DNA from: Streptomyces cathayae
GTDB taxonomy: Bacteria; Actinomycetota; Actinomycetes; Streptomycetales; Streptomycetaceae
Direction: 5' to 3'
NCBI RefSeq assembly: GCF_029760955.1
Contig: NZ_CP121682.1
Span: 4,960,001-5,024,000 of the forward strand
DNA: 64,000 nt
Of this stretch, positions 26,956 through 37,400 are shown piece after piece; positions within the stretch are counted from its first letter, which is position 1; each line of letters begins with the position of its first letter. The notes under the pieces are model-generated. The model did not search any database. It had not been told where the DNA came from and saw only the letters and a program-made list of their open reading frames with translations. The translations under genes and the position numbers were made by a program.

Positions 26956-27534
26956 TCACTCGGGCTGCAGTGGGCCGCGGCCGAACATCGAGAGCACCTG
27001 GTAGCTCTTGTCCTCGGGGCCGGGCTTGCTCAGCTCCATGGCGAATCCACCGGTGAACAGCTCCTGGTCCACGGGGCGTTCGTGGATCCAGTCCCGGATC
27101 ACCTCGCGGAAAGTGATCTTCCAGACGCCGTCGCGTTCCTCGTACCGGTTGAACGTGCGGCTGGCGGCGATCAGTTCGCGTGACGGGTCCCCGAACCGGT
27201 GGTACGAGAGGCGGTGGGTCTCGCCCTCGGCGGTCTTGCCGTCCACCTTGTACCACTCGTTCAGCAGGTAGTGGGTGGTGTTCTCGAAGCGGGGCTTGAA
27301 CTCGTCGATGATCCAGTTCACCCACTCGTCCACCCCGCCCTCCTTCATGTCGCCCAGGCGGACGAAGGCGTCCTCGAAGTAGATCGATTTGAGCAGCTGG
27401 GCGTCACGCCGGTCGATCCCGCGGCAGTAGGCGACCTCGAGGTCGTGCAGCCGGTCCTTGACCTTCAGTTCCCGCAGGAGGCGGAGGTCCTCCTCGGTCA
27501 CCAGGTCGGCGGGGCGCACTGCGTCGTCGGTCAT
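26956..27534 (-). CDS. SnoaL-like / NTF2-fold protein
   Basis: 192 residues, start ATG 27534. The sequence has the cone-shaped NTF2/SnoaL pattern: an N-terminal helix with LEVAYCRGIDRRDAQLLKSI, then YFEDAFVRLGD, THYLLNEWYKVDGKTAEGET and a C-terminal WKITFREVIRDW. Members act as isomerases, hydratases or small subunits of ring-hydroxylating dioxygenases. It lies 78 bases after the MFS transporter in the same direction, opposite an IclR regulator, so a catabolic role on an imported acid is likely. No partner oxygenase is in the window. Confidence 0.8.
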   Translation of the reverse strand: MTDDAVRPADLVTEEDLRLLRELKVKDRLHDLEVAYCRGIDRRDAQLLKSIYFEDAFVRLGDMKEGGVDEWVNWIIDEFKPRFENTTHYLLNEWYKVDGKTAEGETHRLSYHRFGDPSRELIAASRTFNRYEERDGVWKITFREVIRDWIHERPVDQELFTGGFAMELSKPGPEDKSYQVLSMFGRGPLQPE

Positions 27535-27612
27535 TGTTTTTCTCCCTCAGGTGAGGATTCAGGCAGGTGGGGGGACGTAGGTGGGGGCGCGTACGACAGG
27601 GTGCGGTCCCCG

Positions 27613-28956
27613 TCACGCCTCGAGTCGCCGGCCGGTGCGGTCCGGGAGCAGGCGGATCGCCACGGTGGAGATCAGGATCGTGAGCAGGCCGTAGGCGGTG
27701 ATCAGCAGGGTTCCGTTGTCCGAGATCTGCATCAGCCACGTCGCGAGCAGGGGCGCCGGTGCGGCGAACAGCATGTTTCCGCCGGTGAGTCCGAGGGCCG
27801 ATCCGGTGTACCGGACGGGGGTCGGCAGCGCCTCGGCGTAGAAGGCCCCCTGGCATCCGGTCATGAACTGCACACCGCACAGCGCACCCGTGATGGTGAG
27901 CGCGGCCATCCACCAGTTGCCCGTGTCGAGGATCAGGAAGAACGGGACGAGGAAGGCCAGCAGCACGGCGAGACCCGTGTAGAGGACGCGCTTGCGGCCG
28001 ATCCGGTCGCTGGACCAGCCGCCGAGCAGGCTGGCCCCGATGGAGATCGTGTTCGCGACGACCATCAACCCGAAGGTGGAGCTCTTGTCGAAGCCGAGCT
28101 GGCCCGTGAGGTAGCTGATGGCGAAGGTGACGGTGATGTAGTACAGCGCTCCCGGCGCGGCCCACGCGAGCACCAGCAGCATCACGGTCTTCCGGTGCTG
28201 CTTCAGCAGCCCGCGCGCCGGCTGCTCGCTCTTGCCCTCGTTGGCGAGGAAGGCCGGGGTCTCCTCGACGCGGTGCCGGATGTAGTACCCGACGGCGATG
28301 AGCGCCACGCTCAGCAGGAAGGGGATCCGCCAGCCCCAGCCGGTGAACTGGTCCTCGGTGAGCCACGCGGCGAGTCCGGTCAGGGTGAGGGTGGCGAGCA
28401 CCTGGCTGATCGGCGATCCCACCGACATCAGGGCACCCGCGAGACCGCGGCGCCGGCTCGCCGAGTGCTCCATCACCATGAGCTGCGACCCGGTGTGCTC
28501 GCCCCCCAGGGCGAAGCCCTGCAGGAACCGCAGTGTCACCAGCGCGAGCGGGGCCACCATTCCCACCGTGCCGTAGGTCGGCAGCAGGCCGATCAGCACC
28601 GACGCCGCGCCCATGAGCAGCAGCGTGAACATGAGGACGTTCCGGCGGCCGAGCCGGTCGCCCAGCATGCCGAACACGAGGCCGCCCAGGGGCCGTGCCA
28701 CCAGCCCGACCCCGAAGGTCGCGAACGACGCCAGCAGCGCGGTGCCCGGCGCGAGGTCGGGGAAGAACAGCTGGGGGAACACCGTGGCCGACAGCGCGCC
28801 GTACACGGAGAAGTCGAACCACTCCAGTGCGGAACCCAGCGCGCCGCTGACGACCGCCCTCCGGGCGGTGGGTGTCCCGCTCCCGGCCTCCGGGCCCTCC
28901 GGTGCCGTGTCCGGCTGGGTCGCTTCGGCCTGCCCGTCGAGTCCACTGACTCTCAT
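27613..28956 (-). CDS. MHS-type MFS transporter (metabolite:H+ symporter)
   Basis: 447 residues with twelve predicted membrane spans; start ATG 28956 behind GAGGAG. Signature stretches of the metabolite:H+ symporter subfamily are clear: SGALGSALEWFDFSVYG near the N-terminus, RPLGGLVFGMLGDRLGRRN, LRFLQGFALGGEHTGSQLMV, and a second-half GGWSSDRIGRKR. Relatives import shikimate, alpha-ketoglutarate, proline/betaine or aromatic acids. Co-directional with the SnoaL-like gene and divergent from the IclR regulator, which probably controls it. Confidence 0.92.
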   Translation of the reverse strand: MRVSGLDGQAEATQPDTAPEGPEAGSGTPTARRAVVSGALGSALEWFDFSVYGALSATVFPQLFFPDLAPGTALLASFATFGVGLVARPLGGLVFGMLGDRLGRRNVLMFTLLLMGAASVLIGLLPTYGTVGMVAPLALVTLRFLQGFALGGEHTGSQLMVMEHSASRRRGLAGALMSVGSPISQVLATLTLTGLAAWLTEDQFTGWGWRIPFLLSVALIAVGYYIRHRVEETPAFLANEGKSEQPARGLLKQHRKTVMLLVLAWAAPGALYYITVTFAISYLTGQLGFDKSSTFGLMVVANTISIGASLLGGWSSDRIGRKRVLYTGLAVLLAFLVPFFLILDTGNWWMAALTITGALCGVQFMTGCQGAFYAEALPTPVRYTGSALGLTGGNMLFAAPAPLLATWLMQISDNGTLLITAYGLLTILISTVAIRLLPDRTGRRLEA

Positions 28957-29187
28957 TGCTTCACTCTCCTCGGTGTCCTCACTGCGCGGCACGTCACACG
29001 AGCCGACCGGCGGTTCACGCCTCAACGGTCACTTACGCCACGGGCAGGCAAGGGGGTGGTCTCGCGCCCAGGAGTCCGCGTCACGCAAAGCCACTCGTTC
29101 GAGTCTGCGTTCGCCTGCGGATATCGAGAGAATCCACTATCAGGGAGTGGCTAGTCAATCATTCCCTGTATGTGGGAACATCAGGGC

Positions 29188-29967
29188 GTGAACACTCTTC
29201 AAACTGTGGACAGGGCGCTTCGACTCCTCGCACTGGCGCAGCGGGAGCCGGTCGTCACCCTCGCCCGCGCCGCCGACGAACTGGGTGTGGGAACCTCCGT
29301 CGCCCACCGGCTGCTGGCCACCCTCGAGGCGAACGGCTTCATGCGGCGCTCACTCGACGGTCCCGGCTACCGCCTCGGCCCGGCCATGACCAGCGCCCGC
29401 CCCGCCCACGCCGACACGGACTTCACCCACCTCATCCAGGACGACCTGCTCGAGCTGCAGGCGGCCACCGGCGAGACCGTGGAGTTCGCGGTCCTCGAAG
29501 GGCAGGCGGTGCGCTACATCTACGGCATCGCCTCACAGCACCACATGCGCATCGAAGCCCGCGCGGGAACGATCCTCCCCGCGCACACCTCGGCCTGCGG
29601 ACGGGCCCTCCTCGCCACCCTCACCACCGAGCAGCTCCGCCGGATCTACCCGAACGAACCCCTCCCGCAGGCGGTGAAGACCACCACCCCGACCCGCACG
29701 GCCCTCGAGGCCGAACTGGAGAACGTCAGGCGGCGCGGCTACGCGCGCAACGTCGAGGAGACCCAGCCCGGCATCGCGGCACTCGCGCAGACCCTCCCCA
29801 CCCCGCAGGGATACCCGCCCATCGCCATCACCATCTCCGGGCCGCAGGCGCGCCTCTGCTTCACCCGCGAGGACCCCCGCACCCCGTCCGAGACGGCACT
29901 CACCCAAGCCCTGCACCAGGCGACCCAGAAGATGCAGGCGAAGCTCACCTCGAAGCTCCAGCACTAG
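29188..29967 (+). CDS. IclR-family transcriptional regulator
   Basis: 259 residues from GTG 29188, which gives the family's usual N-terminus (NTLQTVDRALRLLALA); an ATG six codons upstream (29170) is an alternative. Winged HTH (LARAADELGVGTSVAHRLLA) followed by the IclR effector domain (TVEFAVLEGQAVRYIYGIAS, LPAHTSACGRALLATL, ITISGPQARL). Divergent from the transporter/SnoaL pair with 231 bases between, the usual layout for a regulator of an adjacent uptake operon. Confidence 0.9.
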   Translation: MNTLQTVDRALRLLALAQREPVVTLARAADELGVGTSVAHRLLATLEANGFMRRSLDGPGYRLGPAMTSARPAHADTDFTHLIQDDLLELQAATGETVEFAVLEGQAVRYIYGIASQHHMRIEARAGTILPAHTSACGRALLATLTTEQLRRIYPNEPLPQAVKTTTPTRTALEAELENVRRRGYARNVEETQPGIAALAQTLPTPQGYPPIAITISGPQARLCFTREDPRTPSETALTQALHQATQKMQAKLTSKLQH

Positions 29968-30272
29968 CCTCACCGGCATGGGGAGCAGGCGTCATGGTGA
30001 TCGAGGCCGTATCCCTCTGATCAGCGGAAACGGGATTCGGCGGCATCGTCCGGCACCGCCCGGGGTGATCTCGCGGGCCCTCGTCAGGCGGAGGGCTCGG
30101 GTTCGAGTCCCGAAGGCGACTCCACCGAGTCCCGGTCCGGAGGCTTCAGGGCCGGCCGGGATTTTCTCGTGCCGTGGGCGGGACGCCCGAAGCGGTGGAC
30201 GGACCGGAGAAGCCCCCTTCCCCGCCCGGGAGAGGGCGGGGAAGGGGGCTCCGGAGGGAAGCGGGCAGCGGG
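29968..30272. other. Intergenic region with a tRNA-like 3' fragment and hairpin
   Basis: 305 bases. At 30097-30124 there is a tRNA-like 3' end: a 5-bp T-stem TCGGG/CCCGA around loop TTCGAGT, seven further bases, then TCCA. No matching 5' half was found upstream. A stem CCCCTTCCCCGCCC (30210-30223) / GGGCGGGGAAGGGG (30234-30247) lies downstream of the FG-GAP gene and should act as its terminator. Confidence 0.45.
30210..30247 (-). terminator. Terminator of FG-GAP gene
   Basis: 14-bp inverted repeat with a 10-base loop immediately beyond the stop codon at 30273 on the minus strand. Confidence 0.7.
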
Positions 30273-32924
30273 TCAGCCCATGCGCTTGACCGTGGCCCAG
30301 GAGCCCGACCGGAGGGTGGACGCGCTGCCGAGGGCGGTGCGGGTGCCGGTGTGGAGCTGGAGGTCGCCGGCGGCGTTGGTGGCGAAGACGTCGGGGATGC
30401 CGTCGCCGGTGACGTCGGGGCTGCCGTAGACCAGGGGATACGCGGCGTAGGTCCAGGTGCTGGAGGCGTAGGCGCGGTCGCCGTCCAGGCTCGCGGCGGA
30501 CGTGCCCAGGCTGGCGAGGACCGTGCCCTTGCCGTCGCTGTCCAGGATGCCCTTGCGGAGCTGGATGTTGCCCGCCGCGGTGCGGTAGGTCAGATCGGCC
30601 GCCCCGTCGCCGTTGTAGTCGGCGATCGTCACGAAGTCCCGCTCCTTGTCGCCCCAGGCGGAGGAGGTCATCTTGGTCGCCTTGCTGAACGTGCCGCCGC
30701 TGTAGCCGCTGAGGATCCACAGCTCGTTGCCGGCCGCTCCGCCGGCCACGAACAGCTCCGGCCGGCCGTCCCCGGTGATGTCGCCCGCCGACTTGATCTC
30801 CGAGAAGGTGGAGGGGGCGGGAGCGTTCGCCGGGAGGCGTACCTCGACGCGCTTGGTGACGTCGATCGCGCCGTAGCCGTCGCCCGGGTAGATGAACAGG
30901 CGTCCCTCGGACGTGCGGACCACCCAGTCGGTGATGCCGTCGCCGTTGAGGAAGTCGCCGTTGTGCGTGATGAGGGAGTAGGTGCCGGTGCCGTCCCAGA
31001 TGTGCGGGGCGGTGCGGCGGCCGCTGAGCAGAGTGCCCTTGTCGTGGGTGCCGTAGGCGTTGGACAGCCAGGTGCCCTTCTGCGACATCGAGTTGATCCA
31101 GAGGTTTCCGGCCTCGGTCACGTTGCCGAAGTCGGCTCCGCCGTCACCGTTGAGGTCGCCGGGGCCGTCGGCGGCCGTGCGCGGTGTGACGTAGAAGAAG
31201 TACTTGCGCGGATTGGGGGATATGTTGCCCGCCGCGTCGACGGACTTGACGTACAGGGTGTTGGGCCCGGCGGCCGGGGGCTTGATGCCGGTGATGGTGG
31301 CCTTCTTGACGGCCGTCGTGCAGGACTTGGTGAGACCGCCCGAGGTGCCCTGGGAGCCGCCGGCGCAGGCGTAGCCGGCGTAGTTGGTGGAGTTGATGGA
31401 CCAGACGAACTTCACGATGTCGTTCTCGGAGGACGAGCCGACCTCGAAGGTGAAGCTGCCGGAGTTGCCGAAGGGCTTGGCGGACCAGACGCCGGGTACG
31501 CCGTCGCCGTCGTTGTCACCGGGGAAGTCGGGGGAGACGACTTCCCCGGGGGAGTCGGGCAGAGCGGTGTCGTAGGTGAAGCGGCACACGCCGTCCCCGC
31601 CGGTGGGCGCCCAGCCGCTGCTGGCCTTGGCGTCCCAGGCCCGTACGCGCCACGAGTAGGTGATCCCGTTGGTCAGGTGCGACTTGATCGAGACCCCGCC
31701 GACCTCACCGTCGTCCACCGCCTTGGTGAAGGTCTTCTTCGTCTCGGACTTGCCGGTCTGCCAGAGCTCGAACTCCAGCTTGGCCAGGTCGCTGTCGGGG
31801 TCGGTCGCCTTGCCGCTGATGGTGATGGTGTCCGCCTTGCCGATCTTGATGTACGGCGAGGCGGAGGTGTCGCAGGAGCCGGGGCTCATGGTGACGGAGG
31901 TCGGCCGGTTCGGCTTCCGGTTGTAGGTGACGGTCAGCGTGGGGGAGCCGCTGCCCTCGGCCTTGAACTTCTTCCAGGAGTAGGTGTCCGTCTCCAGGCT
32001 GCTGGCGGAACCGGTCGGGGCGGAGGACGAGGTGGAGGCCACCAGGCCCAGGTTGAAGCTGGTCACGCCGTCGTCGGCGGCGTCCTGGAGCAGCGAGGTG
32101 ACGGTGAAGTTGACGTAGGCGTCCGGGCAGGCGCTGTTGGACTTCCAGCCGTAGGCGAAGGACTTCGAGGTGATCTTCCGCTTCCAGGACGGCTGGCGGT
32201 TCCAGGTGGTCTTGGAGGTGAAGTCGCCCGTGCCCCACAGCTGCACCGTGCGCTTGCTGCACGACCAGGAGTGGGTCTCCAGGACCTTGAGGGTGGCGCT
32301 GGAGACGTCCGCGCCCGAGATGGCCTTCTTCAGCTTCATGCGGAAGAAGGAGCGGGCCGTGCCCCAGGTCTCCCGCTCGAAGCCGACGCGGGCCTCCTTG
32401 GTGTCCTCGTTGTAGTTCGCGCCGTCGTAGAAGCTGGAGCTGGGGTACCGCTTGTAGACCGTGGTCCAGTTGGCGCGGATACCGGTGGTGGAGGGGTCGA
32501 GGAAGAGCGGGTAGGTCAGGTCGTCGGTGTCCGCGAGGTAGCTGCTCGGCGGGGTGATCGTCAGCACGTCGTCGCCGAACCCGGCGGCGGCCGTGGCGGC
32601 GTGGGCACCCTCGCCGGGGCCGTTCACGGCGGGCAGGGCGAAGGTGCCGGAGGCGGAGGCCCGTACGCCGTCGTGGGCGACGGGGTCGGCGTCACCCCCG
32701 GCCCCGCCCGGGTTCTCGGCGGGGTTCTCGTCCGGTCTCTCGTTCGGGACCTCGTCGGCCGGTACGTCGTCGGGGTCCTCGCGCTCGGGGGCCTTCTCGA
32801 CGGCCTCGGGGCCCTCGTTGGTGCCGGTCGCGGCCTCGGCTTCGGCGTCGGTCGCCGCGGGCTCGGTGGTGTGCGTCCCGGCGGAGTCCCACAGGAAGGG
32901 CGTCGGGGAGACGGCGATCGGGTT
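30273..32924 (-). pseudogene. DNRLRE/FG-GAP repeat protein, 5'-truncated next to IS element
   Basis: The frame is open from a TGA at 32925-32927 to the stop at 30273, but the only start codon is GTG 32627 (784 aa), which would give no signal peptide. Codons upstream of that GTG are clearly protein-like (SPTPFLWDSAGTHTT, then an acidic Glu/Pro/Asp linker). The gene is therefore probably missing its 5' end. Domains: a DNRLRE-like beta-sandwich (DDLTYPLFLDPSTTGI ... SSATLKVLETHSWSC), fibronectin-like regions, and FG-GAP/VCBS repeats (GDLNGDGGADF, GDITGDGRPELF, ADYNGDGAADLTY, PDVTGDGIPDVF). Such proteins form the secreted front part or partner of Rhs/Tc-type toxins in Streptomyces. Confidence 0.75.
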
Positions 32925-33093
32925 TCATTCGCAGTGCTCCGGCCTTCAGGCCGGGGTGAAGCGAATCGTGTGGCTGCGGCGCGGAGCGTCGCGGTGGTGT
33001 TCCGGCGGAGCCGGACCGTGCGGCCACCGAGGGTGAGGCGGGGAACGGATGTTCCCGGCGACATCCGGTGTGGATCGTTCGTACGCTCCTCGC

Positions 33094-34353
33094 ATGCAGC
33101 TTCGGTACGCCTTCAGGTTGTACCCGCAGCCCGGTCAGCGCTCCGCGTTGGCGAAGGCGTTCGGGTGCGCCCGCGTCGTGTTCAACGACGTGGTGCGTGC
33201 CCGCGAGGACGCCCGTGGGGCCGGGCAGCCGTTCCCGAAGGCGGCCGAGCTGTCCCGGAAGCTGATCACCGAGGCCAAGCGGACAGCCGGGCGGTCCTGG
33301 CTGGGCGAGGTCTCCGCGGTGGTGTTGCAGCAGTCCCTGCGGGACGCCGAGAGCGCGTACCGCAACTTCTTCGCCTCTCTGAAGGGCAGCCGCAAGGGAC
33401 CGAAGCTGGGCCCGCCCCGCTTCAAGTCCCGCAGGGATGCCCGGCAGTCGATCCGGTTCACCGCCAACGCCCGCTGGAAGATCACTGATGGCGGCCGTCT
33501 GCACCTGCCGAAAATCGGCGCGGTAAAGGTGAAGTGGTCCCGCACGCTGCCCACCACCCCCACCTCCGTCACCGTCATCAAGGACGCGGCCGGCCGGTAC
33601 TTCGCCTCCTTCGTCATCGACACCGGCCCCGCCGACACGGCCCGGATGCCTCAGACCGACCGCACCATCGGCATCGATCTCGGCCTGACCCACTTCGCCG
33701 TCCTGTCCGACGGCACGAAGATCGACTCCCCGCGCTTTTTGCGCCGCGCGGAGAAGAAGCTGAAGAAGGCCCAGCGGGAGCTGTCCCGCAAGCAGAGGGG
33801 ATCGAAGAACCGCGCCAAGGCCCGTCTGAAGGTCGCCCGCGCCCACGCCGAGGTCACCGACGCGCGCCGCGAGTTCCTCCCCCAAGCTCTCGGCTTCGCT
33901 CGAGCAGGGGGGACCCCCATCCAGCTCTCCACCAAGCTGATCTCCGAGAACCAAGGGATCGCCGTGGAGGACCTGTCGGTGGCGGGACTGGCCCGCACCA
34001 GGCTGGCCAAGTCCGTGCACGACAGCGGATGGTCATCGTTCATCGGCATGCTGGAATACAAAGCGCAACGGTACGGCCGCACCTTTGTGAAGGTGGGACG
34101 GTTCGAGCCCACCAGCCAGACGTGCTCCGCCTGCGGGCACCGCGACGGGACCAAACCCCTGAACGTCCGGGAATGGACCTGTCGCGCCTGCGGCACGCTC
34201 CACGACCGGGACCACAATGCCGCGATCAACGTGAAGACGGCCGCCGGACTGGCGGTATCGGCCTGCGGAGCGCCGGTAAGACCAGGAGCGATCCCGGCAC
34301 AGCGCGAAGAAACAGGAAGCCATGGAAGCCCGCCCGACGCCCGTGCCGCGTAG
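33094..34353 (+). CDS. tnpB: TnpB RNA-guided endonuclease with in-frame repeat insertion
   Basis: 419 residues from ATG 33094. N-terminal MQLRYAFRLYPQPGQRSALA, then the RuvC-like nuclease: Asp in GIDLGL (195), Glu in IAVEDLSV (292), a Cys4 zinc ribbon (CSACGHRDG ... CRACG) and Asp in DRDHNAA (371/373). TnpB proteins are RNA-guided DNases ancestral to Cas12. Residues about 262-276 (PQALGFARAGGTPIQ) are encoded by a small palindromic Streptomyces repeat that also occurs at 47231-47271. It keeps the frame and lengthens the RuvC-I/II spacing to 97 residues. Activity may or may not survive. Confidence 0.9.
   Translation: MQLRYAFRLYPQPGQRSALAKAFGCARVVFNDVVRAREDARGAGQPFPKAAELSRKLITEAKRTAGRSWLGEVSAVVLQQSLRDAESAYRNFFASLKGSRKGPKLGPPRFKSRRDARQSIRFTANARWKITDGGRLHLPKIGAVKVKWSRTLPTTPTSVTVIKDAAGRYFASFVIDTGPADTARMPQTDRTIGIDLGLTHFAVLSDGTKIDSPRFLRRAEKKLKKAQRELSRKQRGSKNRAKARLKVARAHAEVTDARREFLPQALGFARAGGTPIQLSTKLISENQGIAVEDLSVAGLARTRLAKSVHDSGWSSFIGMLEYKAQRYGRTFVKVGRFEPTSQTCSACGHRDGTKPLNVREWTCRACGTLHDRDHNAAINVKTAAGLAVSACGAPVRPGAIPAQREETGSHGSPPDARAA
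33877..33920 (+). repeat. Palindromic Streptomyces repeat inside tnpB
   Basis: A run of C's, then CGGCTTCGCTCGAGC, then a run of G's and CCCCCAT: the same element as at 47231-47271 in opposite orientation. It adds about 15 codons to tnpB without breaking the frame. Confidence 0.7.
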
Positions 34354-34412
34354 CGGCACAGCACCGAGCGAGCAGGCCAGAATCTCCCTCCTTCAGGAGG
34401 GAGAGCAAGTCA
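34200..34412 (+). ncRNA. Predicted omegaRNA/reRNA at the tnpB 3' end
   Basis: TnpB-associated guide RNAs are known to be transcribed from the 3' end of tnpB through the right end of the element, with the guide read from flanking DNA. The region contains the right-end hairpin (34383-34404). If so, the guide would be copied from the Rhs sequence beginning at about 34412. Position inferred from the family, not from a structure prediction. Confidence 0.4.
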
Positions 34413-34437
34413 AACGGCCGACTACCAGCCCACGGAC

Positions 34438-37400
34438 ATGACCACGGCGCTGCCGCCCGGTTCCACCGCGGGCCTGACGGCAGAGGGCTTCGTCACCCAG
34501 TACAAGTACACGTACAAGTACAACTCCGACGGCCAGCTGGAGACGTACACGACCCCCGCGGCCGGCGGCCTCGACGCCGAGGACGTGATCACCCGCTACA
34601 ACAGGGCCGGCCTGCCGGTCTCGGTCTCCGGCAAGGACTGGTACGCCGCCGAGGCCGCGTACTCGCCCTACGGCCAGGTGCTCCGCTCCACCACCGGCGA
34701 GCAGGGCCACCGGCTGTGGCAGGAGAACACCTTCGACGAGTCCACCGGTGAGCTGCTGACCGGCAGGCTCGTCCGGGAGAACGCCACCGACCAGACCGTC
34801 GTCCCCGGCAGCGAGGTCAGCAAGCGCTCCTACGCCTACGACCCGTCGGGCAACGTCCTGTCCGTCGCGGACAGGATGGGCCCGGTCACCGACCAGCAGT
34901 GCTTCACGTACGACGTGCTCGGCCAGCTGAAGGAGGCGTGGACGACGCCGGGCGGCAGCGCCTGCACGGCCTCCGGCAAGACCACCGCCGAGCCGGTGTA
35001 CTCCGACGGCAAGGTCAACGTCTCGTCCGCCAACAGCGGGTACTGGCAGTCGTACGACTACGACGCGCTCGGCAACCGCACCAGGAAGACGGTGCACAAG
35101 GCCGACCCGACCTTCACCTCCGGGGTGCGGGACACCAAGGGCGACGTCGTCAGCGACTACCTCTACGGCACCGGCGAGACCGAGAAGAACGACCAGCCGC
35201 ACACGCTGACCTCGTACACCACGACGTCGAAGACGGCGACGAACGCCACGGTCACCACCCGTTCGACGCAGACCTACGACGCCGCGGGCCAGATGGAGTC
35301 GCGCTCCACCGGCGGCGACACGGCCCAGACGATGACCTGGACCTGGGACGGCAAGGTCGAGTCCGTCACCGGCTTCGGCACCGACGGCTCCGGCGCCTGG
35401 ACCGGGGTCGGCGGCCTCTGCATGGACCTGTCGGGCGGGTCCACGACGGCCGGCACCGCCATCCAGATCTACGTGTGCAACGGCAACAAGTCGCAGCAGT
35501 TCCGCCTCAAGGCCACCGACACCGACGACAACGGCACGGTCGAGGACGCGACGATCGGCCAGCTCGTCGTGGGCGGGCAGTGCCTCCAGCCGAGCGGCGC
35601 CACCGCGGGTTCGGCCGTCCTGATCCAGGCGTGTGACAAGGCCGCGGCGACACAGCGCTGGCAGACCCTGAGCACCGGTCAGGTCAAGTACGTCACGGGC
35701 ACCTCGACGAACCTGTGCCTGGCGGCCCCGGCGTCGACGGTCGGCACCGACCTCACGCTGGCGGCCTGCAACTCCACCGTCGCCGGCCAGATCTGGAAGC
35801 CCGCGTCGAAGACGACGTACGTCTACGACGCGATGGGCAACCGTCTGCTGGAACGCACGAGCGCCGGCGCGGTCCTGAACCTCCCCGACACCAAGGTCTC
35901 GCTGACCACGGCCGGCAAGGCCCGCTACGTCGAGCGCACGTACGCCGGCATCGGCGGCCCGTCGGTGACCCGGTTCCGCGAGGGCGCCAACAACACGGCC
36001 GGCGTCAGTGAGCACCTGTTCGCCCAGGCGGCCGACCTCAACGGCACCCCGCTGGCGGAGGTCCGCCTGGACGGCGGGATGCAGGTCCGGGTGCAGAAGA
36101 GGGACCCGTGGGGCGAGGACCGCGCGGTGGGCATGACCATGCGCACGCACACCGGCTTCCACACGGGTGACGACGACGTGGAGACGGGCCTGACCCACCT
36201 GGGCGCCCGCGAGTACGACCCGGCAACGGGCCGCTTCATCTCGGCCGACCCGGTCCTGGACGACAGCGATCCGCTCCAGGCCAACGGCTACTCGTACGCG
36301 AACAACAACCCGGTCACGCACGCGGACCCGTCGGGCCTGACATCCTCCGCCTCCAGCTTCGACGCCTCGATCGCGGCGCTGGACGCGAAGATCGCCGAGT
36401 ACCAGAAGACCCTGAACCGCTCCATCGGCGACGTGATCCTCGCGACCGGCTGGGCCGTGTTCAAGGAGTTCGTCGGCTGGAACGACGTGGTCGGCTGCTT
36501 CACCCAGGGCGACCTGTGGGCCTGCGGAAGCCTCCTGATAGACGCCGTCCCAGCGACCAGCTTCTTCTCCAAGGGCAAGAAGATGTGGGGGGCCTTCAAG
36601 GCGACGAAGCGCGCGGTCGAAGCCTGGCGCACCGCGAAGAAGGCAGCCGAGATCGGCATGAAGTCGGCCAAGGCGGCCAGGGCGGCGCTGGTCAAGGCGA
36701 AGAAGGCGGCGGAGGCGGCCGCGGCGGAGGCCAAACGAAAGTCCAGGGAAGCCGCGAAACGCGCCGCCGAGGCGGCCAAGAAGAAGTCCCACACCGGTTC
36801 CAAGGGCGCCCGGGGCAACCCGGTCCAGGTCCAGGCCCGCACCACGGCCCAGTCCAAGGGGTCTGTGGGCGGCGGCAAAGTCGAGAACAAGTCCGGCGGG
36901 TCCCGGAACGGGTCGGGCAAGGAGGACTCGGGCGGGAGCTCGGGTGGAGGGGGCGGCGGCTGCACGAAGGACGACAACAGCTTCACCCCGGACACCAAGG
37001 TCCTGATGGCCGACGGCACCACCAAGGCGATCAAGGACGTCAAGGCCGGCGACAAGGTCCTGGCGACCGATCCGGAGACCGGCGAGACAACGGCGCAGAC
37101 GGTCACCGCCGAGATCCTCGGCAAGGGCGTCAAGCACCTGGTCAAGGTCACCATCGACACCGACGGCAAGAAGGGTTCGAAGACCGCCGAGGTCACCGCG
37201 ACCGACAAACACCCCTTCTGGGTCCCCGAACTCGACGACTGGATCGACGCCACCGACCTGAAGTCCGGCCAGTGGCTGCGCACCAGCGCCGGCACCCTGG
37301 TCCAGATCACGGCGGTCGAACGCCGGACGGCACTGGACGCCACGGTCCACAACCTCACCGTCAGCATGCTGCACACGTACTATGTGCTGGCGGGCGCCGC

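Larger units (their letters stand above)
32926..34412 (+). mobile_element. IS605/IS1341-type element with tnpB only
   Basis: Bounded by short imperfect palindromes typical of the IS200/IS605 superfamily: CCGGCCTTCAGGCCGG at 32939-32954 on the left, and TCTCCCTCC/GGAGGGAGA around TTCA at 34383-34404 on the right. It encodes TnpB but no TnpA, so it would need a transposase in trans. The end coordinates are approximate. The Rhs frame resumes within a few bases of the right end. Confidence 0.75.

Noticed and set aside
30097-30124. Complete tRNA gene
   Set aside because: T-arm and 3' acceptor strand are present, but no complementary 5' strand, D-arm or anticodon arm was found upstream.
30174-33488. 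1104-codon plus-strand ORF
   Set aside because: It is the complement of the FG-GAP gene; composition is Gly/Val/Arg-rich with no domain, while the minus strand encodes clear repeats.
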